Positions 43,923 to 44,159 of a stretch of DNA of 44,159 bases are shown here, in pieces. The stretch comes from Acidimicrobiaceae bacterium. Its GTDB lineage: Bacteria; Actinomycetota; Acidimicrobiia; Acidimicrobiales; Ilumatobacteraceae. The stretch covers positions 1-44,159 of the forward strand of contig CANFGT010000008.1 of the NCBI GenBank assembly GCA_947446815.1, read 5' to 3'. The first letter of the stretch is position 1; each line of letters begins with the position of its first letter. The translations under genes were made by a program, and so were the position numbers. The notes below the pieces were generated by a model. The model saw only the letters and a program-made list of their open reading frames with translations, made no database searches and was not told the origin of the DNA.

Positions 43923-44159
43923 TATCGATAACCGCCAGACACGCTGAATACATCGCCTGTGCAATATTTGGATTCAGGTCCCGACAAGAATCGCACCATC
44001 TCGGCGATATCGGAAGACTCTCCCATGTAGCCCTTTCCGATGCGCATTGTGATGCCGGCCTTCATGACTTCACTAAAGGGCGTGAGAAGGGGAGTGTCGA
44101 TGTAGCCGGGACAGATTGCGTTGACATTGATGCCTAACCCGGCGACTTCCTCGGCAACA
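43922..44159 (-). CDS. Short-chain dehydrogenase, C-terminal part (runs off window)
   Basis: Minus-strand reading of the last 238 bases gives an uninterrupted frame ending VSGGYR and stop. It contains the classical SDR C-terminal elements GINVNAICPGYIDTPLL and the closing FLSGPESKYCTGDVFSVSGG. The catalytic part lies beyond the window. About 79 residues are visible. It is joined to the HIT gene by a one-base stop/start overlap. Confidence 0.85.
   Translation of the reverse strand, partial: VAEEVAGLGINVNAICPGYIDTPLLTPFSEVMKAGITMRIGKGYMGESSDIAEMVRFLSGPESKYCTGDVFSVSGGYR

Overview
The window looks like a chromosomal segment of an actinobacterium, most likely class Acidimicrobiia (Ilumatobacter-like, moderate GC by eye). 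This placement is inferred from three things. The gene order HAD phosphatase-tlyA-nadK-recN-pyrG-NUDIX-xerD-scpA-scpB-rluB is the conserved actinobacterial cluster (Rv1692 to Rv1711 in M. tuberculosis). A DprE1/DprE2/UbiA decaprenyl-phosphoryl-arabinose cassette is present. At least ten genes carry a TANNNT -10 box exactly 6 nt before the start codon, which is the leaderless-transcript architecture known from actinobacteria. No CRISPR array, phage or insertion sequence was found.

Layout. 1-571: 3' end of 23S rRNA, 5S rRNA and a strong UUCG-loop hairpin. 0.6-5.5 kb: a TPR protein with a long Arg/Asp/Gly repeat tail, an SSB-like OB-fold protein, class I fructose-bisphosphate aldolase, a DUF1015 protein on the minus strand and a HAD-IIA phosphatase. 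5.5-18.1 kb: housekeeping block tlyA, nadK, recN, pyrG, NUDIX, xerD, an HD protein, trpS (minus), scpA, scpB, rluB, tyrA, aroA. 18.1-23 kb: cell-envelope block with a HAD-IB phosphatase, UbiA-type DPPR synthase, dprE1, dprE2 and a convergent PIG-V-like mannosyltransferase. 23-26.8 kb: crotonase, phosphoribosyltransferase, PYROXD2/CrtI-like FAD oxidoreductase and a creatininase-family hydrolase. 26.9-32.2 kb: a minus-strand operon of flavin monooxygenase, cytosine-deaminase-like amidohydrolase and a three-part ABC importer. 32.3-35.9 kb: glycerophosphodiesterase, acyl-CoA synthetase and acyl-CoA dehydrogenase. 35.9-40.5 kb: CopD-like membrane protein, ispH, DUF512 radical-SAM protein, der, a zinc-ribbon membrane peptide and tRNA-Pro(GGG). 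40.5-44.2 kb: a surface-anchored Thr-rich protein, an SDR, an SRAP peptidase, a HIT hydrolase and the 3' end of another SDR.

How the parts work together. The first half serves ribosome modification, NAD(P) and CTP supply, DNA repair, chromosome dimer resolution and segregation, and aromatic amino acid synthesis. The envelope block should make a polyprenyl-phosphoryl arabinose donor. The 26-32 kb operon is best read as uptake and oxidation/hydrolysis of a small nitrogen heterocycle or amide whose identity cannot be read from sequence. ispH and der sit about 18 kb from aroA, with no cmk between them, which suggests a rearranged version of the common aroA-cmk-ispH-der neighbourhood. No stretch over 300 bases lacks an assigned gene.
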